A stretch of 64,000 nt of DNA from Rudaea sp. 3F27F6 (GCF_005503555.1 NZ_SCNG01000001.1:1426001-1490000); one strand, 5' to 3'; shown: positions 8,288 through 16,368, numbered from the stretch's first letter. Program-made: numbers and translations. The notes: generated from the letters alone by a model not told the origin.

Positions 8288-8298
8288 CCCTTCCGCCC

Positions 8299-9276
8299 AT
8301 GCTTTCGAGAGCGCGGAAATTGACCACGGTCGGATTGCCTTTGCGCGACGAGCTGCTTATTCGCTCGCTGGTCCAGGTGATCGGCACTAAAACCGTCGAC
8401 GAGTGGACTTTCCAGGAAAGTTTCGACGCCGACGTCGCCCTGTGCAATCCGAATTCGAGCCTGTCCGGCGTCGCGCTGCGCCGCGCCGAGCAGTCCGCCG
8501 CGCTGACCTGCGTTTCCGTCGTCCACGACGGCGACGCTCCGCTGCCGGGCACGCGCGTGCTGCACGCGCCGATCAAGAGCACCGAATTCATCACCCTGCT
8601 CAACGACATCTCGCACTCGGTCGGCCAGGTTCGCCACGCCGATTCCGACCAGGCCGCCGAGACGGGCGACGGCCACAGCTTCGCCGAGGCGCTGCATGAA
8701 CTGATGCGCGCCAAGTCCACCGACATCCATGCGGTCGAACGTACCGGCGCGGCGATCTTCGTCGTCCCGGCAGCCCGCGCGTTTTATGCGCTCGCGCTGC
8801 CGACCGAGGCACAGATGGAAGAATGGCTCGGCGCGCGCGACGTGCGCGTACGCCGCGTGGACGAACTGACCGCGCGGCGCATCGCCGGCAACGGCGAAGA
8901 CCGCCACGATGTCGACGGCCTGCTCTGGCGGGTCGGGCTCGAAGGCACGGCCGGCGCACCGCTGCACGGCCTGCCCGCGGGCGCCAAGTTCAAGCTCAAG
9001 CGCTGGCCGGACTTCGGCCGGCTCAAGCATCAGGCGTTTCATTTCCGCATGGCCGCCCTGCTTTCGCGCGGCGCGTACACATTCGAAGCGCTGGCGACCG
9101 CCTCGGGCCACGATCGCGGCGAAACCTGCGCCTTCGTCAACGCCTGCGCGATGTGCGATCTGCTTCTGGTCGATGCACCGGTCGCCGTCGAGCCGCCGCG
9201 GCCGGCGCCGCGCGTGCAGCGACGCTATTCGGCGATCCTCAGTTCGATCCGTTCCGCCCTCGGCCTGCGCACCTGA
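8299..9276 (+). CDS. unknown first protein of a small-GTPase/roadblock cassette
   Basis: About 325 residues; no family recognised with confidence. The N-terminal third (residues 1-105) has an alternating strand/helix pattern ending VLHAPIKSTEFITLLNDIS, reminiscent of a degenerate receiver domain without the usual phospho-acceptor region. The C-terminal part has KRWPDFGRLKHQAFHFRMAA and a helix-turn-helix-like segment (YTFEALATASGHDRGETCAFV). The stop is 5 bp before the GTPase ATG, so it is clearly in the same operon. The chosen ATG lacks a ribosome binding site, and the frame stays open to 7918, so the start may be further upstream. A regulator or effector adaptor of the GTPase is an inference from position only. 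Confidence 0.7.
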   Translation: MLSRARKLTTVGLPLRDELLIRSLVQVIGTKTVDEWTFQESFDADVALCNPNSSLSGVALRRAEQSAALTCVSVVHDGDAPLPGTRVLHAPIKSTEFITLLNDISHSVGQVRHADSDQAAETGDGHSFAEALHELMRAKSTDIHAVERTGAAIFVVPAARAFYALALPTEAQMEEWLGARDVRVRRVDELTARRIAGNGEDRHDVDGLLWRVGLEGTAGAPLHGLPAGAKFKLKRWPDFGRLKHQAFHFRMAALLSRGAYTFEALATASGHDRGETCAFVNACAMCDLLLVDAPVAVEPPRPAPRVQRRYSAILSSIRSALGLRT

Positions 9277-9281
9277 CCGCC

Positions 9282-9854
9282 ATGCCGCGCGAGTACAAAC
9301 TGATCTTCACCGGCAGCATGGGCGCCGGCAAGACCACCGCCATCGCCGCGGTCAGCGAGATCGAGCCCTGCCGCACCGACGTGGCGAACAACGATCACGC
9401 CGGCCACGCGAAGGCAACGACGACGGCCGCACTCGACTACGGCGAGGTGACCCTCGCCGGCGGCGACAAGCTGCGCCTGTACGGAACGCCGGGCCAGTCG
9501 CGCTTCGATTTCATGTGGAAGATTCTCGGCCAGGGCTCGCTCGGCGTGGTCATCCTCGTCGACAACAGCCGGCCCGATCCGCTCGCCGACCTGCGCGACT
9601 ACGCGCACGCCTTCGGCGACGCGCTCGCTGAATCGCGCGCCGTGATCGGCGTCGGGCGCTGGCAGAAGCATCCTGCACCGACCATCGACGACTACCACCG
9701 CGCGGTCGTTGGCCTCGGTTACGAAGCGCCGATCCTGTCGGTCGACGCGCGCCGGCGCGGCGACGTGCTGATGCTGCTCGACGTTTTGTTCCACCAGATC
9801 GAGGCCGCCGAACAGCGTCTGGGCGCGTCAACCACCGCGATGGAAACGCCATGA
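9282..9854 (+). CDS. small Ras-like P-loop GTPase (COG2229/MglA-related type)
   Basis: 190 residues with a P-loop GSMGAGKTT (residues 11-19), a switch-II/Walker B region LYGTPGQSRF (TPGQ about residues 69-72) and a hydrophobic strand VVILVDNS. These fit the prokaryotic small-GTPase group that works with roadblock proteins. The expected guanine-specificity motif (NKxD/TxxD) is not evident: the equivalent strand reads VIGVGRWQKHPAP (about residues 121-133). Nucleotide preference is therefore uncertain. It overlaps the following roadblock gene by 4 bp (ATGA), implying coupled translation and likely a complex. Cellular role (polarity, motility, secretion or gene control) is unknown. Confidence 0.85.
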   Translation: MPREYKLIFTGSMGAGKTTAIAAVSEIEPCRTDVANNDHAGHAKATTTAALDYGEVTLAGGDKLRLYGTPGQSRFDFMWKILGQGSLGVVILVDNSRPDPLADLRDYAHAFGDALAESRAVIGVGRWQKHPAPTIDDYHRAVVGLGYEAPILSVDARRRGDVLMLLDVLFHQIEAAEQRLGASTTAMETP

Positions 9855-10261
9855 CCGTAGACACCCATATCGTCAGCCGCATCGAGACGGCGATCTACTA
9901 CTCGCACATCGACGCGCTGATGACGCTGCAGCCGGAAATCACCGGCGCGCTCGTGTCGACGGTCGACGGCTTCGAGATCGCCTCGCGCCTCGCAAGCGGC
10001 GTATCGGCGGCGAAGCTGTCGGCGATGACCAGTTCGCTGCTCGCCCTGGCCGAGGCGATGTGCGCGGAAGCCGCGAGCGGCGCCTGCCGCGATCTGGTCA
10101 TCGACGCCGAGGCCGGCCGCCTGCTGCTGATGGAACTGCCGCGGCGCACGCAGAACCTCGTGCTCGCCGTGCAGTGCACGAACAAGGTCACGCTCGGCCA
10201 GGTGCTGTGGGCCGTGCGCAGCTGTCGCGAAGAGCTGTCGCGCCGGCTCGAAGTGTTGTGA
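9851..10261 (+). CDS. roadblock/LC7 domain protein
   Basis: A 136-residue protein whose central part (ITGALVSTVDGFEIASRLASGVSAAKLSAM..LLALAEAM) is the roadblock/LC7 fold. This fold dimerises and serves as GTPase-activating or regulatory partner of MglA-like GTPases. A strand LLLMELPRRTQNLVLAVQC completes it. The start overlaps the GTPase stop by 4 bp, the strongest sign of a functional pair. The exact partner role (GAP versus scaffold) is inferred from the family. Confidence 0.85.
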   Translation: MTVDTHIVSRIETAIYYSHIDALMTLQPEITGALVSTVDGFEIASRLASGVSAAKLSAMTSSLLALAEAMCAEAASGACRDLVIDAEAGRLLLMELPRRTQNLVLAVQCTNKVTLGQVLWAVRSCREELSRRLEVL

Positions 10262-10336
10262 AGCGCGGGGCCGGGTGCGCATCGGCCCTCCCGCGTCGTT
10301 GCATCGATGCCAACTATCAAACAGAGGAGATCGAAG

Positions 10337-10696
10337 ATGTCGAACTTGAATGAATCGGTGACCGAACTGATGACGATCGACGGCGCGCTCGCCGTGGCGC
10401 TCGTCGACGGCGGCAGCGGCATGCTGCTCGCCCAGGCCGGCGGCGGCGTCGATCTCGAAGTCGCCGCGGCCGGCAACACCGAAGTCGTGCGCGCGAAGAT
10501 GAAGACGATGAAAGCGCTCAACCTCAAGGACGAGATCGAGGACATCCTCATCACCCTCGGCAAGCAGTACCACATCATCCGCCCAGTCTCGAGCAAGGGC
10601 GGCCTGTTCTTCTACGTCGTGCTCGACCGCGGTCGCTCCAACCTCGCCCTCGCCCGGCGCAAGGTGCTCGACGTGGAAAACAACCTGAAGATGTGA
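10337..10696 (+). CDS. second roadblock-like protein of the GTPase cassette
   Basis: 119 residues: SVTELMTIDGALAVALVDGGSGMLLAQAGGG, then EVVRAKMKTMKALNLKDEIEDILITLGKQYHIIRP, then FFYVVLDRGRSNLALARRKV. This is the strand-helix pattern of a compact roadblock-like domain, more divergent than its upstream neighbour. GAGGAGA precedes the ATG. It is separated from the first roadblock gene by 75 bp but lies before the cassette terminator, so it is probably co-transcribed. A heteromeric roadblock platform for the GTPase is plausible but not shown. Confidence 0.78.
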   Translation: MSNLNESVTELMTIDGALAVALVDGGSGMLLAQAGGGVDLEVAAAGNTEVVRAKMKTMKALNLKDEIEDILITLGKQYHIIRPVSSKGGLFFYVVLDRGRSNLALARRKVLDVENNLKM

Positions 10697-10703
10697 ACCC
10701 CGA

Positions 10704-10741
10704 GTCCGCGCCCGCCGCGAGTAACCGGGCGGCGCGCGGAC
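10704..10741. terminator. GC-rich hairpin between convergent genes
   Basis: GTCCGCGCCCGCC at 10704-10716 pairs with GGGCGGCGCGCGGAC at 10727-10741 with small bulges. No clear T tail, so its terminator role is inferred from the convergent context. Confidence 0.5.
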
Positions 10742-10766
10742 GACGATTCGCGCGCTGCGCGATCGC

Positions 10767-12374
10767 TCAGCGCAGATCCTTGACGATCACCTTTGCCGCA
10801 TTGTGCCCCGGCGCGCCGGTCACGCCGCCGCCGGGGTGCGTGCCGGCACCGCACAGATACAAGCCCGGCAGGGCGCCGCGGTAGCCGGCCTGGCCGAGCA
10901 TCGGCCGCGCGCTGAACAACTGGTTGAGCGACAGCACGCCGTGCATGATGTCGCCGCCGATCAGGCCGAAGTCGCGCTCGAGATCGAGTGGCGATTTGAG
11001 CTGCCGGCCGACGACGAGATCCTTGAAGCCCGGCGCGAACTTGTCCACCGTGGCGATCATCAGGTCGGCGACTTCCTCGCGGCAGTCGTCCCAGGATTTG
11101 CCGCCCGGCAGGGTCGGCGCGACCTGCTGGCAGAACAGACTGGCGACATGCTGGCCTTTCGGCGCGAGCGAGTCGTCCAGGGTCGACGGAATCAGCATCT
11201 CGACGATCGGCTCGCGCGACCAGCCGTAGGCGCGCGCGTCGAGATAAGCGCGGTCCATATAGTCGAGGCTCGGCGCCATGATGATGCCGGCGGTGAGGTG
11301 ATCGCCGTCGCCGGGCAGGCAGGAGAAATTCGGCAGGCCCGACAAGGCCACGTTCATGCGAAACGTGCCCGAACCGCACTTCCAATTCTTCATGCGCTCG
11401 CGCGTCGGCGCGGGTACGACGGCCTGGGCCATCAGGCGTTCGTAGAGCAGCTTCGGATTGACGTTGGCGACGACCGCGCGCGCCTGCAGCACATCGCCCT
11501 TGTCGGTGACGACGCCGGTCACGCGCGGCTTGCCGCCCGCGGTATCGACGAGGACTTCGCGAACGCCGGTGCCGACGCGGATGTCGGCGCCCGCGGCCGC
11601 TGCCGACTTGGCCATCGACTGGGTGATCGCGCCCATGCCGCCCATCGCGTGGCCCCAGGCGCCTTTGACGCCGTTGACCTCGCCGAACACGTGGTGCAGC
11701 AGCACGTAGGCACTCCCCGGCGTGTACGGGCTCGCGTAGTTGCCGACGATGCCGTCGAAGCCGAGCACGGCCTTGATCGGTTCGCTCTCGAAGAAGCGGT
11801 CGAGATACTCGCCCGCGGAAATCGCGAACAGATCGAGCAGCTCGGTGCGCATCTGTTCGTCGAGCGCGGAAAGACGCTTGCCGAGCTTGCCCGCGCGGAT
11901 CAGCTCCGGCAGCGCGGCGAGCCAGCCGCCCGACATCGCGTTCGGCGGCGCTTCGAGCGCCAGCTCGCGCAATACGTCGGCGATCAGGTCGAGGCGACGC
12001 TCGTATTCGGGCAGCGCTTCGGCGTCCTTCTTCGAGAACTTGGCGACTTCGTCTCGCGTCCGCCCCGCACCGGTGAGCAGATAGCTGCCATCCGGCCGCG
12101 GCAGGAAATTGTTCGCCTTGCGCAGCACGACTTTGAGTCCGTGCTTTTCCAGTTCGAGATCGCGGATCACTTTCGGCTGCAGCAGCGAGACGGTGTAGGC
12201 GGCGACCGAGTTGCGGAAGCCGGGATGGAATTCCTCGGTCACCGCGGCGCCGCCGACGACGCCGCGCTTTTCCAGCACGCAGACTTTGAGTCCGGCCTTG
12301 GCCAGGTAGGCGGCGCAGACGAGGCCGTTGTGGCCGCCGCCGATCAGGATCGCATCGAGGTTGGATGAGCTCAT
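10767..12374 (-). CDS. phytoene-dehydrogenase-like FAD-dependent oxidoreductase
   Basis: 535 residues. The N-terminal dinucleotide-binding motif DAILIGGGHNGLVCAAYLAKAG with downstream VLEKRGVVGGAA marks an FAD/NAD(P)-binding oxidoreductase of the CrtI/PYROXD2 superfamily. The C-terminal FAD-closing motif LYLCGAGTHPGGGVTGAPGHNAA is intact. The branch is the one annotated as NAD(P)/FAD-dependent oxidoreductase rather than a true carotenoid desaturase, and no carotenoid genes are nearby. The ATG at 12374 (MSSSNLDAIL) is chosen because it directly precedes the first strand; the longer frame adds non-conserved residues. Substrate unknown. Confidence 0.87.
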   Translation of the reverse strand: MSSSNLDAILIGGGHNGLVCAAYLAKAGLKVCVLEKRGVVGGAAVTEEFHPGFRNSVAAYTVSLLQPKVIRDLELEKHGLKVVLRKANNFLPRPDGSYLLTGAGRTRDEVAKFSKKDAEALPEYERRLDLIADVLRELALEAPPNAMSGGWLAALPELIRAGKLGKRLSALDEQMRTELLDLFAISAGEYLDRFFESEPIKAVLGFDGIVGNYASPYTPGSAYVLLHHVFGEVNGVKGAWGHAMGGMGAITQSMAKSAAAAGADIRVGTGVREVLVDTAGGKPRVTGVVTDKGDVLQARAVVANVNPKLLYERLMAQAVVPAPTRERMKNWKCGSGTFRMNVALSGLPNFSCLPGDGDHLTAGIIMAPSLDYMDRAYLDARAYGWSREPIVEMLIPSTLDDSLAPKGQHVASLFCQQVAPTLPGGKSWDDCREEVADLMIATVDKFAPGFKDLVVGRQLKSPLDLERDFGLIGGDIMHGVLSLNQLFSARPMLGQAGYRGALPGLYLCGAGTHPGGGVTGAPGHNAAKVIVKDLR

Positions 12375-12623
12375 GCGGCCGATTATGGCGAGCGCCCCGG
12401 CACCACGCCAGCGCAGCGGAATCTGCGCGAAAACCGGTACACCCGAGGGCACCTCGAAAAGCCTACCGCGCTCGATGTTGCGCACCGGCGGTGCTCGGAA
12501 TCCTCACATACTCGTTTGTATGCTCCGGTTGCTCCGCTCCCCGCCACGCAAATTCTCGTCGTTCGCTACGGCTTTTCGAGGTGCCCGTGGACGAAAGCGG
12601 CCGCGATCGCCGATCATTGCACG

Positions 12624-13400
12624 ATGAAACTGCGTACCGTCAGCGCCACCCGCTATGTCACCCCGCTGCGCGAAGGCGGCTCGCTGCCGGCCATCGTCGA
12701 AGGCAGCGACGAAGGTTTGTACGTACTCAAGTTCCGCGGCGCCGGGCAAGGCCCGCGCGCGCTGATCGCCGAACTTGTCGCCGGGGAGATCGCGCGTGCC
12801 GCGGGCCTCGTCGTGCCCGAGATCGTCTTCGTCGAGCTCGATCCCGAACTCGCGCGCACCGAGCCCGATGCGGAGATCCAGCATCTGATCCGCGCCAGCG
12901 CCGGCCTCAATCTCGCCCTCGACTATCTGCCCGGCTCGGTCACCTTCGACCCGCTCGTCGAGCGGCCAGACGCCGACCTGGCCTCGCGCATCGTCTGGTT
13001 CGACGCCTACGTCAGCAACGTCGACCGCACCGCGCGCAACGCCAACATGCTGGTCTGGCACCGCAAGCTGCGCCTGATCGACCACGGCGCGGCACTCTAC
13101 TTCCATCACGACTGGAGCGACTGGCAGGCACGCAGCGTGCTGCCGTTCGCGCAGATCAAGAACCACGTGCTGCTGCCGTTCGCGAGCCGCATAGCCGAGG
13201 TCGACGAAAGCATGCAGGCGGCGATCACGCCGCAGGCGATCGCCGCGATCGTCGCGCAGATTCCCGATGCGTGGCTCGACGACGGCGCGCCGTTCGCCGA
13301 TGCGAAGGAGCATCGCGCAGCCTATGTCGAATACCTGACGCGGCGCCGCGAAGCGCCGCGCGCATTCGTCGCGGAGGCGATCCGTGTCCACGCCGGCTGA
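12624..13400 (+). CDS. HipA-like kinase domain protein (HipA_2 type)
   Basis: 258 residues. The core resembles HipA-type Ser/Thr kinases: a lysine-containing strand LYVLKFRGAGQGPRALIAEL, a catalytic-loop-like WFDAYVSNVDRTARNANML segment, and a metal-binding DHG motif (LIDHGAALYFHH). It is shorter than HipA toxins (about 440 aa) and lacks their N-subdomain, matching the compact HipA_2 group. It overlaps the downstream DUF3037 gene by 17 bp, a pairing known from many proteobacteria. There is no HipB-like DNA-binding antitoxin gene next to it, so a classical HipBA module is not supported. The ATG at 12624 is used because residues upstream look non-conserved. Confidence 0.83.
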   Translation: MKLRTVSATRYVTPLREGGSLPAIVEGSDEGLYVLKFRGAGQGPRALIAELVAGEIARAAGLVVPEIVFVELDPELARTEPDAEIQHLIRASAGLNLALDYLPGSVTFDPLVERPDADLASRIVWFDAYVSNVDRTARNANMLVWHRKLRLIDHGAALYFHHDWSDWQARSVLPFAQIKNHVLLPFASRIAEVDESMQAAITPQAIAAIVAQIPDAWLDDGAPFADAKEHRAAYVEYLTRRREAPRAFVAEAIRVHAG

Positions 13401-13800
13401 GCGCGCACCTTCCACCTACGACTACGCGGTGATTCGCGTGGTGCCGCGCGTGGAGCGCGGGGAGTTCGTCAATGCCGGCGTGATCCTCGCCTGCCAGGAC
13501 GCGAGCTTTCTCGACGCGCGCATCGAGCTCGACGCGACGCGCGTGCTCGCGCTCGATCCGGCCGCGGACCTCGCGACGATCGCCGAGCATCTCGCCGCGA
13601 TTCCGGCGATCTGCGCCGGCGGCAAGCGCGCGGGTGCGCTTGGCGCGCTGTCGCGGCGCGAACGTTTCGACTGGCTGACCGCGCCGCGCAGCGCCTTGAT
13701 CCAGACCTCGCCCGTGCACACGGGCCGCTGCAGCGATGCCGTCGCCGCGCTCGACGCGCTTATGCGGAAGATGGTGCGTACGAACGCTGCCGCGCGGTAA
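13384..13800 (+). CDS. DUF3037 domain protein, partner of the HipA-like kinase
   Basis: 138 residues. The N-terminal block YDYAVIRVVPRVERGEFVNAGVILACQ is the DUF3037 signature, followed by the usual LGALSRRERFDWLTAPRSALIQTSPVHTG region. Function unknown. It starts with GTG inside the end of the kinase gene (17-bp overlap), so both are made from one mRNA with coupled translation. Its last 41 bp overlap the 3' end of the convergent MFS gene. Confidence 0.85.
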   Translation: MSTPAERAPSTYDYAVIRVVPRVERGEFVNAGVILACQDASFLDARIELDATRVLALDPAADLATIAEHLAAIPAICAGGKRAGALGALSRRERFDWLTAPRSALIQTSPVHTGRCSDAVAALDALMRKMVRTNAAAR

Positions 13801-15049
13801 GCAGCACGACCGCGATGCCGAGCAGGCACAGCGCGGCGACGTAATGCGCCGGCGCGAGCCGATCGAAGCGCAGCACCCAGCCGATGAAGATCGGCGTCAG
13901 TCCGCCGAACACTGCGTAGGCCACGTTGTACGAGAACGCGACGCCGGTGAAGCGCACCGGCGCGGGGAATGCGCGCACGAGCAAGGTCGGGATCACGCTG
14001 ACCACGCCGACGCTGAGGCCGGCGACGAAGGAAAGCGGATACAAGTACTGCGGCGCCGCGGCGACGCCGAGATAGAACGCGTAGACGACGCCGATCAGCA
14101 CGGCGCAGCCGAGTGCGGACACGCGCGTCGTGCCGTAGCGGTCCGCGGCGAGGCCGAAACCGATGTTGCCGATGGCCAGACCCACGGTCGCGATGGTGTC
14201 GGCGATGAAGGCGACCGCCGGCGTGATGCCGTCGAGTTTCTGGATCAGCTTCGGCGTCATCAGGATCACGACCACGATCGCCGCGGTCAGCACCCAGGTC
14301 AGCGCGATGCAGGCGAGCACGGCAACGCCGTGACCGCGCAGCGCCGCCTTGAGCGGCAGCTCGCGCGCGAGTTCGCGACGGCGGCGGATTGCCTCGAACA
14401 CCGGCGTTTCCGCAAGCATGCCGCGCAACAGCACGGCGAAGAAGCCGAACACGCCGCCGATCAGGAACGGAATGCGCCAGCCGTAGTCGAGCATCTGCGC
14501 CGGCGTCAGCGCCGAGTTGAGCGCGGCGGCGAGCAGCGAGCCGGTGAGGATGCCGAGGGTCAGGCCCGAGGTCAGCGTGCCGCAGGCGAATGCCGTGCGC
14601 GTCGCCGGCACGTGCTCGGCGACAAAGGTCCACGCGCCGGGCACTTCGCCGCCGACCGCCGCGCCCTGCACGATGCGCAGCAGCAGCAGCGCAAGCGGCG
14701 CGAAGTAGCCGACCTGCGCGTAGGTCGGCAGCAGGCCGATCAGCAGGGTCGGCACGGCCATGAGGAACACGCTCAGAGTGAACATGCGCTTGCGCCCGCT
14801 GCGGTCGCCGAAGTGCGCCATGATCACGCCGCCGAGCGGCCGCGCGAAATAGCCGGCAGCGAATACGCCCCAGGTCTGCAGTTCGCGCAGCCACGGCGCC
14901 GTCGACGCCGGGAAGAACAGCGTACCGATCTGCTCGGCGAGGTAGATGAAGAGGATGAAATCGTAGAACTCGAGCGCGCCACCGAGCGCGGCGAGCGAGA
15001 GGGTTTTCAAGTCTTGACGGGTGAGGGACGCGTGATTGATTGCGGACAT
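13760..15049 (-). CDS. MFS transporter, metabolite:H+ symporter type (second)
   Basis: 429 residues with about 12 membrane helices. ALGGALEFYDFILFIYLAEQ and AHFGDRSGRKRMFTL (helix 2-3 loop motif) are characteristic of the metabolite:H+ symporter branch, as is GEVPGAWTFVAEH. It is related to the transporter at 5516-6814 but the two diverge widely. It lies downstream of glutathione peroxidase on the same strand, separated by a hairpin repeat that may end that transcript. Substrate not predictable. Confidence 0.87.
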   Translation of the reverse strand: MSAINHASLTRQDLKTLSLAALGGALEFYDFILFIYLAEQIGTLFFPASTAPWLRELQTWGVFAAGYFARPLGGVIMAHFGDRSGRKRMFTLSVFLMAVPTLLIGLLPTYAQVGYFAPLALLLLRIVQGAAVGGEVPGAWTFVAEHVPATRTAFACGTLTSGLTLGILTGSLLAAALNSALTPAQMLDYGWRIPFLIGGVFGFFAVLLRGMLAETPVFEAIRRRRELARELPLKAALRGHGVAVLACIALTWVLTAAIVVVILMTPKLIQKLDGITPAVAFIADTIATVGLAIGNIGFGLAADRYGTTRVSALGCAVLIGVVYAFYLGVAAAPQYLYPLSFVAGLSVGVVSVIPTLLVRAFPAPVRFTGVAFSYNVAYAVFGGLTPIFIGWVLRFDRLAPAHYVAALCLLGIAVVLLTARQRSYAPSSA

Positions 15050-15072
15050 CGATGAATTTGAAACGCTGTTGC

Positions 15073-15149
15073 CGTCATTCCAGCGTAAGCTGGAATCCAG
15101 CTTTGAGGGTGGTTGGGAGAGCTGGATCCCAGCTTGCGCTGGGATGACG
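15073..15149. repeat. paired GTCATTCC inverted repeats between glutathione peroxidase and the MFS gene
   Basis: GTCATTCCAGCGTAAGCTGG.. at 15074 and its inverted relative ..CAGCTTGCGCTGGGATGAC at 15128-15148 each form a hairpin and together form a larger one. This is one of several GTCATTCC-NNN-GGAATCCAG elements in the window. It abuts the glutathione peroxidase stop codon and can act as terminator. Confidence 0.75.
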
Positions 15150-15151
15150 AG

Positions 15152-15631
15152 CTAAAGCACGGCGTCCAGTTCTTTGCCGATGCTTTCCGGCGTATCGGTC
15201 GGCGCGTAGCGCTTGACCACCTTGCCGTTCTTGTCGACGAGGAACTTGGTGAAGTTCCACTTGATCGACTCGCTGCCGAGCAGACCCTTCGCTTCGTGCT
15301 TGAGGTACTTGTAGATCGGGTCCGCGTTCGCGCCGTTGACGTCGATCTTCGAGAACAGCGGAAATTTCACGTCGTAGGTCAGCGAGCAGAAGTTCTTGAT
15401 CTCGGCCTCGTCGCCGGGCTCCTGATGGCCGAACTGGTCGCACGGAAAGCCGAGCACGACGAGGCCTTTGTCCTTGAACTTTTCGTAGAGCGCTTCGAGG
15501 CCGGTGTACTGCGGCGTGAATCCGCATTTGCTGGCGACGTTGACGATGAGCATCGCCTTGCCCTTGTAGGCGCCGAGCGGCTGCTCCTTGCCGTCGATGT
15601 CTTTCGCGCTGAAGTCGTAGATGCTACTCAT
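15152..15631 (-). CDS. glutathione peroxidase family protein
   Basis: 159 residues, typical for bacterial thiol (glutathione/thioredoxin) peroxidases that reduce hydroperoxides. The catalytic Cys36 sits in NVASKCGFTPQY, the Gln in FPCDQFGHQEPG (about residue 70) and the Trp in IKWNFTKFLVD, making the standard catalytic triad. A cysteine replaces the selenocysteine of animal enzymes. The ATG at 15631 has GGAGG five bases upstream. No signal peptide, so cytoplasmic. The physiological reductant is probably thioredoxin in many bacterial members, which cannot be decided here. Confidence 0.95.
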   Translation of the reverse strand: MSSIYDFSAKDIDGKEQPLGAYKGKAMLIVNVASKCGFTPQYTGLEALYEKFKDKGLVVLGFPCDQFGHQEPGDEAEIKNFCSLTYDVKFPLFSKIDVNGANADPIYKYLKHEAKGLLGSESIKWNFTKFLVDKNGKVVKRYAPTDTPESIGKELDAVL

Positions 15632-15708
15632 GCCCGCCTCCGCCCGTTTGTGCAGTCCGCGTAATGTGCGCACGCGACGGGCGAAAGTCCAGCACCGCCT
15701 TTTCTACC

Positions 15709-15835
15709 GGTCATTCCCGCAGGCTTCTGGCGGGAATCCAATGCCTTTGATCCTCGCACGAGGAAACGCAAAGTCACTGGATAACCCGCCCTGCGGCTGT
15801 CGAAAATCTCGTCTTCGCAGAAATGACGAGCACGA
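15709..15835. repeat. GTCATTCC-type repeat with divergent second half
   Basis: GGTCATTCCCGC and GCGGGAATCCA form a hairpin at 15709-15740. Near 15810-15835 an inverted, diverged partner ends GAAATGACGAGC. The spacer includes AAAGTCACTGGA, also seen in the large repeats at 33.6 and 56.9 kb. It fills the gap between glutathione peroxidase and the DUF2501 gene. Confidence 0.65.
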
Positions 15836-15845
15836 GCAAAAACGA

Positions 15846-16250
15846 TCAAAGCAGCGATTTCGCGTGGTCGAGCACGCTCGCGCAAGCCTTCTTCGTGACC
15901 GACTTCTTCATTTCGCCGAGTTTGCCGATGTCGACCGATTTGCCGTCGCTGGTCTTGACCAGGCCCTTGGCGCCGTCGGCGTAGTCGGCCTTGTCGTTGT
16001 CGCTGCCGCCGGTGACCTTGCCCATCAGCTTGTCCTTGACCGAACTCGCCGCGTCGCCGCCGAGATAGTTGTTCTTCACGCAGTATTCGACCACGCCGGC
16101 CGCATTGCCCGCACTGCCCGAAGCCAGCGAGGACATATCGCCGCCGCCGGCGAGACCTTTGAGGTCGCCGAGCTGCGCGCCCGCGCCGCCGCACAATCCG
16201 AATGCCGCAACGACGCCCGCTATCGCCAAACCGATCTTGTTCGACTTCAT
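15846..16250 (-). CDS. DUF2501 (YjjA-like) periplasmic protein
   Basis: 134 residues with a signal peptide (MKSNKIGLAIAGVVAAFGLC..AGAQ). The mature part, VVEYCVKNNYLGGDAASSVKDKLMGKVTGG followed by LGEMKKSVTKKACASVLDHAKSLL, matches DUF2501, with two conserved cysteines that may form a disulfide. The ATG at 16250 is preceded by GGAGG; an ATG at 16265 lies inside that ribosome binding site and is rejected. A perfect 14-bp palindrome (CCTCCCGCGGGAGG) is upstream at 16308-16321. Function unknown. Confidence 0.88.
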   Translation of the reverse strand: MKSNKIGLAIAGVVAAFGLCGGAGAQLGDLKGLAGGGDMSSLASGSAGNAAGVVEYCVKNNYLGGDAASSVKDKLMGKVTGGSDNDKADYADGAKGLVKTSDGKSVDIGKLGEMKKSVTKKACASVLDHAKSLL

Positions 16251-16368
16251 GGTGCTGACCTCCATTGGTGGCCGCAGCGACCGCTCGCCGCGGTGAGGCG
16301 GAATCTACCTCCCGCGGGAGGAAGAATCCGTTAATCCACGCAGCGCCGACGCGATCGGCCGACGCCGT

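Noticed and set aside
10803-12368. 521-codon plus-strand frame over the FAD oxidoreductase
   Set aside because: Mirror frame of a gene with intact FAD motifs at both ends.
12624-13400. Classical HipBA toxin-antitoxin locus
   Set aside because: No HipB-type DNA-binding gene is adjacent, and the kinase is far shorter than HipA.
12365-13432. 355-codon frame overlapping the HipA-like kinase
   Set aside because: Out-of-frame arginine-rich translation of a gene with kinase motifs.
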